The notes under the pieces: generated by a model
Told to the model about the DNA's origin: nothing
Database searches by the model: none
What the model saw: the letters and a program-made list of their open reading frames with translations, nothing else
Program-made: the position numbers and the translations under genes
In this document: positions 28,815-37,482 of the stretch, piece by piece
How positions within the stretch are numbered: position 1 is the stretch's first letter
Layout: the number at the start of each line of letters is the position of its first letter
Assembly (NCBI GenBank): GCA_001567115.1
Contig: LMZT01000139.1
Location: 1 to 42,675, forward strand
DNA length: 42,675 nucleotides
From: Candidatus Hinthialibacteria bacterium OLB16
GTDB lineage: Bacteria; Hinthialibacterota; Hinthialibacteria; OLB16
Reading direction: 5' to 3'

Positions 28815-28844
28815 CCCGGGTGGCCGGATCAATGGCCACCCGGG
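28815..28844 (+). terminator. Perfect 11-bp hairpin after the GH2 gene
   Basis: CCCGGGTGGCC (28815-28825) pairs perfectly with GGCCACCCGGG (28834-28844) around an 8-base loop. It lies 16 bases after the GH2 stop and before the methyltransferase gene. No T run follows, so it may be a transcript-end stabiliser, an intrinsic terminator of the stem-only kind or a processing site. Confidence 0.6.
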
Positions 28845-28872
28845 CCAGAACTCATATTGTGGGCAGGGTGAA

Positions 28873-29487
28873 ATGACTCAAGAAAATCGCAGCTGGGAAG
28901 ATCGTTATCAGAAGAAAGATACCCCCTGGGACAGCGGCATTCCCTCCACCGAATTAACCCGCTGTCTGGATCAGTTTCAGATTTCTCCCTGCCGTGTGCT
29001 GGAGATGGGGTGCGGGACCGGAACCAATGCAGTCTTCCTGGCACAGAAGGGGTTCCAGGTGACAGCGGTGGATCTTTCAGGCCAGGCGATCGAGGAAGGC
29101 CGGATGAAAGCGCGCCAGGCGGGGGTTCAGGTGGATTTTCGCCAGGCCGATGTTCTCAATGCCCCTGAATTCGGCGAGCCATTCGCTTTCCTGTTCGACC
29201 GTGGTTTTTACCATGTCGCCCGGCGGGTGGACCTGGAGGGTTTCCAGAAAGTTCTGCATCAGCATTCCGAACCTGGCTCCCTGTATCTGACCCTGGCGGG
29301 AAATGCCAATGAAGCTTCTCCTGAGGGAGAAGGGCCTCCCAGGGTTCATGCCCATGAAATGTGCCTGGAACTCTCCACCTGGTTCGATCTGGTGGTGCTG
29401 CATGAATTCCGATTCGACGGAATTGTTCGAAATGGGCATCCATTCCGCCCATTGGGCTGGTCAGGCCTGTGGCGCCGCAAAGCCTGA
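28873..29487 (+). CDS. Class I SAM-dependent methyltransferase (thiopurine/tellurite-type)
   Basis: The 204-residue protein begins SWEDRYQKKDTPWDSG, the short opening typical of TPMT- and TehB-like methyltransferases. Motif I is VLEMGCGTGTNAVFLAQKG, followed by VTAVDLSGQAIEEG with the acidic residue that binds SAM, then FRQADVLN and LFDRGFYHV. The target is not predictable from sequence. It is followed by an unrelated URO-D-like gene after 98 bases. An AGGGTG-type ribosome-binding site lies close before the ATG. Confidence 0.85.
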   Translation: MTQENRSWEDRYQKKDTPWDSGIPSTELTRCLDQFQISPCRVLEMGCGTGTNAVFLAQKGFQVTAVDLSGQAIEEGRMKARQAGVQVDFRQADVLNAPEFGEPFAFLFDRGFYHVARRVDLEGFQKVLHQHSEPGSLYLTLAGNANEASPEGEGPPRVHAHEMCLELSTWFDLVVLHEFRFDGIVRNGHPFRPLGWSGLWRRKA

Positions 29488-29585
29488 GTTTGTGATTGAC
29501 GGTTCAAGCCGAAGGATTATCCTTTCATCATCTCTCCGGCTATTGGCCTGCTGTTTCCACCCGGGAGGTTAGGACCACTGTCCTG

Positions 29586-30662
29586 ATGGATCTCGAATAT
29601 AAACCCGATGCAGCAAAGGCCTTCGAACGCCTCGAGGCCTGGTGGGAAGGTGAGATTCTGGATCGCCCGGCCATCCAGCTTTTCGCACCGAAAGAGAATC
29701 CTGCACCGCTTCCCCGTAAGAACCACGCCAGCCTGCGTGAAAAATGGATGGATGTGGACTACACAGTCGAGTGCGCTGACATCCACATCTCCAACACACA
29801 CTATATCGGTGAGGCCTTCCCTGCTTTCTGGCCGAATCTCGGTCCGGATGTTCTGGCTGCTGTCATTTATGCCGAGCTGGAATTTGGTGAAGACACCAGC
29901 TGGTCGGTTCCGCTTCTCAAAGACTGGGGCCTTGTCCCTGAACTCGCTGTCCAACCGGAAAACGAATATGCAAAAACAATTCTTGCCATGACTCGCCTGG
30001 CACTCGAGGTGGGCCAGGGGAAGTTTCTGGTGGGGTTGACAGATATCCATCCGGATGCGGACCTGGCGGCTGCGCTTCGAGACCCCCAGCAGCTGTGCCT
30101 CGATCTGCTCAATGAGCCGGAGCAGGTAAAACAGCTCCTCGCCCAGCTGCGCAGCGCTTTCTTCGATTTTTACAATCTTGCCTATGACCTGATCCGAGGC
30201 CATGGGCAGACAGTCACAACCAGCTGGCTCCCGCTGGCTGCCGAGGGGCGGTATTACATTCCATCCAATGACTTCTCCTGCATGGTTTCAAACCGCATGT
30301 TCCGGGAATTTTTCCTGGAGGCCATTATCGAACAGGTGGAGTGGCTGGACCGCTCGATTTATCACCTGGATGGCCCGAATGCGCTGCAGCATCTGGACTG
30401 CCTGCTGGAGATCGAAAAGCTGGATGCGGTCCAGTATGTCTGGGGAGCGGGAAATGGCCGTGCAACCGACTGGATTCCCACCTTTCAAAAAATCCAGGAT
30501 GCCGGAAAGAACCTGTGGATCCCATTTGAAGCTGATGAGCTCGACACCCTGATGGATGCACTGAAACCGGAAGGCACCATGCTGGCGGGCTGGATGTCCT
30601 GCCGGGAAGAGGCGGCATCGGTGCTGGAAAAGATTGCCCTCTGGCCGCTCAAGAAAGGCTGA
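29586..30662 (+). CDS. Uroporphyrinogen decarboxylase-like (URO-D superfamily) protein
   Basis: The 358-residue protein has an AFERLEAWWEGEILDRPAIQLF opening and a long barrel-like body ending in DAGKNLWIPFEADELDTLMDAL. It resembles the URO-D superfamily subgroup that includes corrinoid methyltransferases and uncharacterised proteins of candidate phyla, PVC bacteria and Firmicutes. The heme-pathway motif of true HemE is not seen, so haem synthesis is unlikely. ATG 29586 is preferred over an upstream ATG at 29496 because the upstream part is poorly conserved-looking; GGGAGG and TAGGA sites lie 12-20 bases before it. No corrinoid protein or methyltransferase partner is adjacent, so function remains unknown. 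Confidence 0.7.
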   Translation: MDLEYKPDAAKAFERLEAWWEGEILDRPAIQLFAPKENPAPLPRKNHASLREKWMDVDYTVECADIHISNTHYIGEAFPAFWPNLGPDVLAAVIYAELEFGEDTSWSVPLLKDWGLVPELAVQPENEYAKTILAMTRLALEVGQGKFLVGLTDIHPDADLAAALRDPQQLCLDLLNEPEQVKQLLAQLRSAFFDFYNLAYDLIRGHGQTVTTSWLPLAAEGRYYIPSNDFSCMVSNRMFREFFLEAIIEQVEWLDRSIYHLDGPNALQHLDCLLEIEKLDAVQYVWGAGNGRATDWIPTFQKIQDAGKNLWIPFEADELDTLMDALKPEGTMLAGWMSCREEAASVLEKIALWPLKKG

Positions 30663-30754
30663 AGGACCTCCCTCCCACTCCGGTGCAGCCGGGGGACCGG
30701 ACATGAAACGGATGGGGTTTTCAGCCGGACCCGAAAAACAGACAATCCGCAAAT

Positions 30755-31350
30755 ATGAAAAAAGGTAAATTTGGCCTGCTGCGAATTATCGCAGGAGAAG
30801 ACCGTGGGCGCCGCCTGATCAGCCCGCCGGATGACCGTATCCGCCCGACACCGGGAATGGCACGCGAAGCATCGGGAGCATGCTGCAGGAGATCATTCCC
30901 GGCTGCCAGTTTCTCGATCTGTATGCCGGCACTGGCTCTGTCGGCCTGGAAGCCCTTTCACGTGGAGCCGGGAAAGTCACACTGGTTGAAAATGACCGGG
31001 ATGCACTCGCTCTGCTGCGCCAGAATGTGCGTCTCATGACACGGGTCTCCGATTGCATCATTGCCGCATCCACCGCAGCCGAACAATGCCGGGAATTCGC
31101 ACGGCAGAAGAAGCAGTTTGACCTGGTGTTTGTCGATCCGCCTTATGATGTCCCCGGGGTTCCGCTGCGCCACCTCGAGGGCCTTCTGGCTCCGGGTGGT
31201 TTTCTGATTCACCAGCGCCCGGAGAAATTCCCGCCCGGGGATCCATTCCGTGGAACCAGCCTGGTCCAGTTTGACCAGCGCCGTTATGGAAAGGCGGATC
31301 TGACATTCTGGAAATTCCCCGACAAGACTGAGGAGACACCATCATCATGA
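30755..31350 (+). CDS. rsmD: 16S rRNA (guanine966-N2)-methyltransferase, one frameshift
   Basis: The product has the RsmD layout. The N-terminus is LLRIIAGEDRGRRLISPPDD, followed by RPTPGMAREA, FLDLYAGTGSVGLEALSRGA for the SAM site, and FDLVFVDPPYD for the catalytic motif. It methylates G966 of 16S rRNA. One base is missing near 30870-30876; repair gives MAREAxGSMLQE, close to the usual VREALFNIL. The stop overlaps coaD by ATGA, the order rsmD-coaD being common. A single-base loss in a well-conserved gene supports sequencing error. Confidence 0.88.
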
Positions 31351-31835
31351 AGCACCTTCGAGCGGTATATCCCGGGAGTTTCGACCCGGTCACCTGGGGG
31401 CATGTGGACCTGATTCACCGTGGGCTGACCATGGTCGATGAGCTGGTGGTGGCAGTCCTTGCCAACCCGGGAAAACAGACACTGTTCAGTGTCGCGGAGC
31501 GGGTCGAGATGCTGGAAGGCTGTGTCGGGAGCCTGCCGGGGGTCCGGATATCCCAATTCGATGGGCTGCTGGTCGATTTCGCACGGAAGGAAAAATGCAA
31601 GGCGATCCTGCGCGGCCTGCGTGCAGTTTCGGATTTTGAGTATGAGTTTCAGATGGCATTGATGAACCGGCGGCTCGATGCGGAGGTGGATACACTTTTC
31701 CTCATGCCGAGTGAAGAGCATGTCTTCGTCTCCTCCCGGATTGCCAGAGAACTGGCCCAGTTTGGAGGGGACCTCGATTCACTGGTGCCGGAGCTGGTCA
31801 AGAACCGCCTTCAGAAACGTTATCCCCTTCAATAG
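31347..31835 (+). CDS. coaD: Phosphopantetheine adenylyltransferase
   Basis: The 162-residue enzyme transfers AMP to 4'-phosphopantetheine in coenzyme A synthesis. YPGSFDPVTWGHVDL contains the TxGH nucleotidyltransferase motif (residues 16-19), ILRGLRAVSDFEYEFQMALMN and VFVSSRIARELAQFGGDL match CoaD. Length is typical (about 160). It overlaps rsmD by four bases. It probably is the end of a unit, as a hairpin lies downstream at 31878. Confidence 0.97.
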   Translation: MKHLRAVYPGSFDPVTWGHVDLIHRGLTMVDELVVAVLANPGKQTLFSVAERVEMLEGCVGSLPGVRISQFDGLLVDFARKEKCKAILRGLRAVSDFEYEFQMALMNRRLDAEVDTLFLMPSEEHVFVSSRIARELAQFGGDLDSLVPELVKNRLQKRYPLQ

Positions 31836-31877
31836 GCTTCCCAAACCAGTAAAATCGACTTATGTTTACAAGGTTTA

Positions 31878-31900
31878 CCCACTCCATTTTCTGGAGTGGG
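31878..31900 (+). promoter_or_regulatory. Perfect 9-bp hairpin in the coaD-rpmF spacer
   Basis: CCCACTCCA (31878-31886) pairs with TGGAGTGGG (31892-31900), loop TTTTC. The sequence CTTTTTG follows at about 31909. It could end the coaD transcript, or be a leader structure for rpmF, whose ATG is 41 bases downstream. Confidence 0.55.
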
Positions 31901-31941
31901 GGAGAATTCTTTTTGAGTTAAGAGAAGGAATTTAGAGAAAA

Positions 31942-32118
31942 ATGGCAAATCCAAAACACCGGCGTTCGAAAAGAAAAACCCGCATGGGGCGCTCTCATCA
32001 CGCTCTCCAGGTGCCGAATCTGGTCGAATGCCCCAACTGTTCGGAAAAGATGATGCCGCATCGTGCCTGCCCTGCCTGCGGCAACTACAAAGGCCGCCAG
32101 GTTCTTGAAATCGGCTGA
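31942..32118 (+). CDS. rpmF: Ribosomal protein bL32
   Basis: The 58-residue protein starts MANPKHRRSKRKTRMGRSHH, the bL32 signature, and carries two CxxC pairs (CPNC and CPAC) for zinc. It is a large-subunit ribosomal protein. AAGGAA at 31925-31930 is about 11 bases before the ATG. The plsX ATG follows after five bases, the classic rpmF-plsX pairing. A DUF177 (YceD-like) gene often lies upstream of rpmF but is absent here; coaD occupies the place instead. Confidence 0.96.
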   Translation: MANPKHRRSKRKTRMGRSHHALQVPNLVECPNCSEKMMPHRACPACGNYKGRQVLEIG

Positions 32119-32123
32119 CACCG

Positions 32124-33131
32124 ATGCCTGTACGAGTCGCAATCGATGCCATGGGAGGGGACTTCGGCCCTCGGCCGGTCCTGGAATCCCTCAAATACCT
32201 CGCTCAGCACGAGGATCTGAAAATCATCCTGGTCGGTGATCCGGCTCTCCTCAAAGAGCCTTTGAAAGAACACCCCCAGGTCGATCTGGTCCCTTCTGGC
32301 AGTGTCATCGAGATGAATGATTCCGCCTCGGTGGCCATCAAGAAGAAATCCGATTCCTCGATCGCCCTGGCGGTCAAGCTGGTGCGGGCAGGCCAGGCGG
32401 ATGCAGCCCTGTCCCCAGGCCATTCAGGCGCCACCATGGCCTGCGCGGTCACTTCGCTCGGAAGGCTCGAAGGGGTCATCCGGCCTGCGATCACCACCAT
32501 TCTGCCAACTGGCAATCACCCGATCATTGTGCTCGATGTTGGAGCCAATGTGGATTGCAAGCCTGAGATGTTTGTGGATTTCGCAATCATGGGAACAGTT
32601 TATGCCGAGGAGGTTCTCGGCCGGTCGAATCCACGTGTCGGTCTCCTGTCCATTGGCACCGAAGTCAAAAAAGGAAATGAACAGACACTGGCGGCTTATC
32701 CCCTGCTGGCTCAGGCGCCGATCAACTTCTGTGGAAACATGGAGGGGCGGCAGGTTTTCGGCGGCAGCTTCGATGTGGTGGTGTGCGATGGCTTTGTCGG
32801 GAATATCCTCCTGAAGTTTGGTGAAGCGACCGCAGGGCATATCTATGCCGAACTGAAAGACCAGATCCGCCAGGTTGTCAGTGAAAATGCAGCTTCTGCC
32901 GACCTGTTGAAAAAGACTTTCGAAACCATGTTCAGGCGCATGGATCATGAAGAGTATGGCGGCGCTCCTCTTCTCGGAGTGAATGGCACCTGCCTTGTCT
33001 GCCATGGGGCAGCCTCGGGCCGGGCACTGGCAAATGCGGCTCTGATCGCCGCAGCCGCAGTCAGGCAGAATGTCAACTGCCGGATTGTGGAACGGCTGGC
33101 CATGAAGCAGAGCCTCAGAACACCCGCATAA
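32124..33131 (+). CDS. plsX: Phosphate acyltransferase PlsX
   Basis: The 335-residue enzyme makes acyl-phosphate from acyl-ACP for phospholipid synthesis. RVAIDAMGGDFGPRPV, NDSASVAIKKKSDSSI, SPGHSGATMACAV, LDVGANVDCKPE, GTEVKKGNE and FCGNMEGRQVF are family signatures. Length is normal. It starts five bases after rpmF. fabH, a frequent next gene, is not present; spoVG follows after about 90 bases. Confidence 0.97.
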   Translation: MPVRVAIDAMGGDFGPRPVLESLKYLAQHEDLKIILVGDPALLKEPLKEHPQVDLVPSGSVIEMNDSASVAIKKKSDSSIALAVKLVRAGQADAALSPGHSGATMACAVTSLGRLEGVIRPAITTILPTGNHPIIVLDVGANVDCKPEMFVDFAIMGTVYAEEVLGRSNPRVGLLSIGTEVKKGNEQTLAAYPLLAQAPINFCGNMEGRQVFGGSFDVVVCDGFVGNILLKFGEATAGHIYAELKDQIRQVVSENAASADLLKKTFETMFRRMDHEEYGGAPLLGVNGTCLVCHGAASGRALANAALIAAAAVRQNVNCRIVERLAMKQSLRTPA

Positions 33132-33222
33132 CCCGGACAAACCCTACCTAATATTAACGGTTATTTTGCATTTGAATTTTCCCCCCAAATCGGTTTAGAC
33201 TTGCCGAAAGGATTGGAGAGAC

Positions 33223-33540
33223 ATGCTTCCGATAACCGAGGTTCGAATTCACCTTCTGCCAATCAGCAAGACCAACCTGAGGGCTTATGCGAGCATAACT
33301 ATTTCCGGTTGTTTTGTTGTTCATGGCCTGAGGGTCCTTCAGGGAGAACATGGGCTGTTCGTGGGAATGCCACGGCGAAAGCGGGAATCCACTCCCTCTC
33401 AGGATATCGCTCATCCAATCAACACAGAAACCCGCCAGCAGATCGAATCGATGGTTATCGATGCATTTACGGAGGCGATGGCACAGCGGCCGATGCAGCC
33501 TGTGGAGCATGACCGCAACCCACCCGGACACGAGGATTGA
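33223..33540 (+). CDS. spoVG: SpoVG family protein
   Basis: The 105-residue protein follows the SpoVG pattern: ITEVRIHLLP at the start, AYASITISGCFVVHGLRVLQ, GLFVGMPRRKR, then DIAHPINTETRQQIESMVIDAF. SpoVG is a small nucleic-acid-binding regulator, first known from Firmicutes (sporulation, septation) and present in spirochaetes and some deltaproteobacteria. The basic stretch RRKR and the conserved DIAHPIN segment are both kept. A GGAGAG ribosome-binding site precedes the ATG. It lies downstream of plsX, away from sporulation genes, so a sporulation role should not be assumed. Confidence 0.92.
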   Translation: MLPITEVRIHLLPISKTNLRAYASITISGCFVVHGLRVLQGEHGLFVGMPRRKRESTPSQDIAHPINTETRQQIESMVIDAFTEAMAQRPMQPVEHDRNPPGHED

Positions 33541-33624
33541 ACCCTCGCTCGATTTCGATTTTCTTTCAGTCTGGCCAGAAATCTGGATAAGGGGTTGAAG
33601 GCCCCTGTTGGGACCTGGATGGGA

Positions 33625-36600
33625 TCACCCAGGCCCGGGCGGAATCTGTCCACAGAATTTTGGGTAGCCATAAGCCGGGCCGAGGCACTGGATTCCAAAC
33701 CGGTTCCAGCGGCTCGGGAGGGTCAAACTGAGATCATCCCCCAATCCCAGCACGCGCCAGGCATACAAACCGTAATAAGAGAATGCGGGAAGCACCGCAC
33801 TTCCAGGAACCTCAATACCGGGACGTTTCTTGGCAATCGGCTGAGCCTGGTTGAAGTAATCACTGCCATCTTTGGAAAAGGACAGGCTGAAGGTCTCGAA
33901 CTCGCTGGTATCTGCAAAGAATCCCGGAGCAATGGACATCAGTCGCCACTCATACTGCCCAGCTCCACCAAATTTATCAATCAGGTCCTGTCCGGAAATA
34001 TTCAGGCTGAAATTCGGGGCAGCGGGATCACCTGCATTCACAACATAGGCGATGTTGGCTCGCCCGGTGGTCAGGTTCGATAAAACCGCCGAATAGAAAT
34101 GAGCATCGGGAACAGTTGACCAGGTCAGAGTCAACTGGGGGTTGATTGCCGGCAAAGCAATGTGCTGGTCACCGATCGGGCTAAGCGGTGCAGGGGATTC
34201 CAGTTTGTCCGCCATGAGGCCACGCAGGTTGTTCTCGGAGTCCACCCACTCCACCAGGTACTTCCGGATGGCAGGAATCTGATGCCAGAGCACTGTTGTC
34301 CCACGTGCGGCGATGCTGGGATGGATGACAGGCGGATCCCCTTCATCCGGTTCAACCGGATCGATCGGCAGAGGCGCCCCGAGGCCATTGGTTACCAGGC
34401 GCCGATTCCCGGAGCATTCCCTCGGAAAAAAGGATGGCATCCCTCTGGTCGAATATCCAGTTTCATATCGAAGTCGGCAGCCAGATCGTAAAAACGTGAA
34501 TCGCTGCGTTTGTACTGCCATGCAGCTGCCAGCTGGGCGCCATCCGCCAGGTTGATGTGGCCATCGGCATTCAAATCGGCATTCCAGGCAGGGATGCCAT
34601 TCAAGGCTTTTTTGTCACCTTCCAGCGAAAAATTGTGCCATGCCGGTGTTTCGACCGGTCCATAGAGGTAGAGCCGCAGAAATGTATCCTGGATCACAAA
34701 GAAGGTCCGCACACGCCAGCGGAATGAGTTCCCGAATGAGGGCGCCAGGGGAAGGGTGGCATGGACAGCCGGGGTCCCTTCCTCGCTCTTGCGGCGGTAG
34801 ATGTCCACAGCATAGACCGGCCCGGAACCATTCTGCACTTCCAGACGGTCAAAAATGGCATAGAGATTATTCTTCCTGGAAATACGGGTCCATTCAAATT
34901 CGACTTTGCCATCTGAAAGCACCTGATCATCGGCAGGAGAAAGGACCGCAGGCAGCTCGGGCTGGTAATCATCCAGGGTGATGGTGAACAGAGAAGGCTC
35001 GGACCAGTTGCCGCGTGTGCCATCACGGGACAGCCCCCTGACACGCCAGGCATAAGAACCCTCCGATGTGAAATGAGAGGTGATCTGGGGCAGTGCGGAA
35101 AAATACTGTTTCGGCACCGGAGTGGCCGACACCGATGGAAGATACATCTGGATTTCCCACACCAGGAAATTTTCAAGCCCTCCCTGCCCCGGTGACCAGG
35201 TGAAAACAAACTGCTTGCCGATCGCTTCCTGGCCATACATCGACCCATCCGCAGGGGTCAGAAGTTCAGGCGATGGAAGTGGATGATAACGGGGGAGCTG
35301 GTCACGAATGCTGAATAAACCCAGGAAAGACAACAGGTCTTTGGAATTGATTTTCCCATCCAGTTTGGCAGGCGCCAGATCGGCTTCCGGATTGAAAGTG
35401 GAGTTGGCCTGCCCGGTAAACCAGTAGGACGCAAATGCGAAAAAATCTTCCGATCCATAATCGGAATCGCCGGAGTAATCGATATTGGTGTAGGGACGGT
35501 CACTGGTCGCGGCTATCTCGAATTTCCTGGGAGGAGAGAATTCTGCTCGATCCACCCCGAAGCGCGCCTGAACACGGAAACGGTAGTCTTTGCTTCGAAA
35601 GGTGAAAAAAAAAGGGACAGTGACGATCCCATCTCCGACCTGAGTATCGGTCACGATATTCAGGTTTTCCGCATCACGAACATATCCATCCGCATTGAGG
35701 TAGATGCCCGATAAGGTGATCTCCACTGCATAAGTTGTTGCACCTGGAACTTCCTCCCACATCAGAGGAAATGGGGATGTGGTGGAAATAGTCTGGCCCT
35801 CGTATGGAAAAAGCAAAACCGGAGGGGTGGCGGTAACCACATCTTTGGAGACCGCCTCTGCTTCAGCGGAATACCCCAGAAAAAAACCGCCCAGTGAATG
35901 CAGCCAGTCCACTCCAGGCCCTTGGATCCCTTTTCCGGATTTCATGAAAGCCAGAGTCACAGAAAAAGAGCGCCGCACACTGTTGGAATCAATGAAACCA
36001 TCCGCCTTGGCGATCACTTCCCAGGTCAGATTTCCGCCACCCGCCAGATCCTGCTCGAATTGAGATCCGGTGATGGGGAACTCGGTCAGGGTGGTGGAAT
36101 ATGTAAATTCCTGGCTGGTTGTCTCATTGCGTACAAAAAGTTCATAGCGCTCGGCCAGCGGAACTGGAGACCAGCTGAAGTTGATTGAGTCTCCAGGCTG
36201 GTTCAGAACAAAGGTGGCGGCATCATCCGGCTTGTTCAGCTCAGGTGTCGGGAGCGGAGCCGGTGTGGGTGAGGGTCGCGCCGGCGGGAAACTCATCGCG
36301 GCCCCATGGAATTGTATGATCAGTGCCAGCAGATCGGCCTGCTCGATAAATCCATCACTGGAGACAATATCCGCCTGAGGTTCGACTGCCTCGGAGGCCT
36401 TCCTGTGCCAGTTCAGGGCCAGGGTAAACAGATCGAACTCATCGATGCGCCCATCCGGGTCAGGCGGTGGGGGCCAGATATCGGCAGCCTGGTAGTTCAC
36501 CACCCGGAAACCGGCAACTGCTTCACCATTGCTGCGGACTCCACCGCTGGTAATGGTGCGGACCTCAAAACGGTACTCCCCAAACAGGGTCAGGTTCGTG

Positions 36601-37253
36601 ATCAGAGCCTGCGGGCCGCCAACATCCAGGCGGTAATGGAGGTTCTGGAGGTTGTTTCCAAACTGGTCTTTGATTCTCTGCACCTGGACTTCATAACCCG
36701 CCGCAAATGGAACCGGATCCCACTGCATATAAAGGCCTTCATGATTGATGCGTGAAGGTGTGTATTGAATATCGACAGTCGGGCTGAGGTTCCCGGGGGG
36801 AGCAAGGGGATTGGCGCCCGGACCGGGTTTGGGAGGAACAGTAGTGGTTCCTCCAATCAGGGAAAAATTGTTGCTGTCACTCGGCTGGCTGGCTGTCAGC
36901 CCCTGGTAAGCAGTGACAACCCAGCTGTAATTTTCAGGAACCACCGAAGTTCCGGGCACCAGCGGGTTGGAGTCAGAGCTGTAAAGCACACGGGAAATTG
37001 TTGAAGTGACACTGTCAACCAGCACCCCTCCCCCCTGCAGGTGGCGAGTGATTTCGACCTTGTAGGAAGTTGCCCCCGAGACATCCGCCCAGTCAAAATC
37101 AAAACCGCTGACTGGAGCTGCCGGAACGACGACAGGGCTGCCCTGCCTTGGCTGGAGTGGAATTGGTTTGAGGTTTTGGAACTGGGCCAGCGATGGGCTG
37201 GATAACATTGCCAGGCAGACTGACACGCTGAGAAGCGTTTTCATTCTCCACAT
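33625..37253 (-). CDS. Exported long fibronectin-like multidomain protein with dockerin-like pairs, two frameshifts
   Basis: The product is about 1200 residues. A signal peptide ends near SLAQF. The body repeats Ig/fibronectin-type units (PVSGFDFDWADVSGATSYKVEI, WDPVPFAAGYEVQV, WEEVPGATTYAVEI and similar). Dockerin-like EF motifs are seen: GRIDEFDLFTLALNWH and SSDGFIEQADLLALIIQF (about 264-316), DYGSEDFFAFASYWF with LDGKINSKDLLSFLGLF (about 590-648), and DLNADGHINLADGAQLAAAW (about 891-911). The ATG at 37253 (AAGGA upstream) is chosen over that at 37244. The literal frame ends at 34392. Losing one T at 34461-34463 and one base near 34370-34400 restores DFDMNWIFDQRDAILFSEG, completing the third pair, and joins to the last domain. 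No cohesin is seen. Confidence 0.8.
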
Positions 37254-37482
37254 CGAAAAAATCCTTGAAAATGGAATGGGAGGTCCCATCTGGGTGCAGC
37301 GCAGCTCATCCGGCAAATCAGTTCAGACACCCTTGAACTCAATATAGCGATGGGGCCCGGGAGTGACAAGTGAATCTGCTGCCGGCAATTCATTTTTAAT
37401 AGACAAAGAATTGGGAATTTGTTAAAAAAAGCCGAACGCCCATATGCAGGTGCCGTAAATACCCCTTCGGAGAGCCTGTACG

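Noticed and set aside
29586-30662. HemE of haem synthesis
   Set aside because: The family-typical HemE signature is not seen and no other haem gene is nearby.
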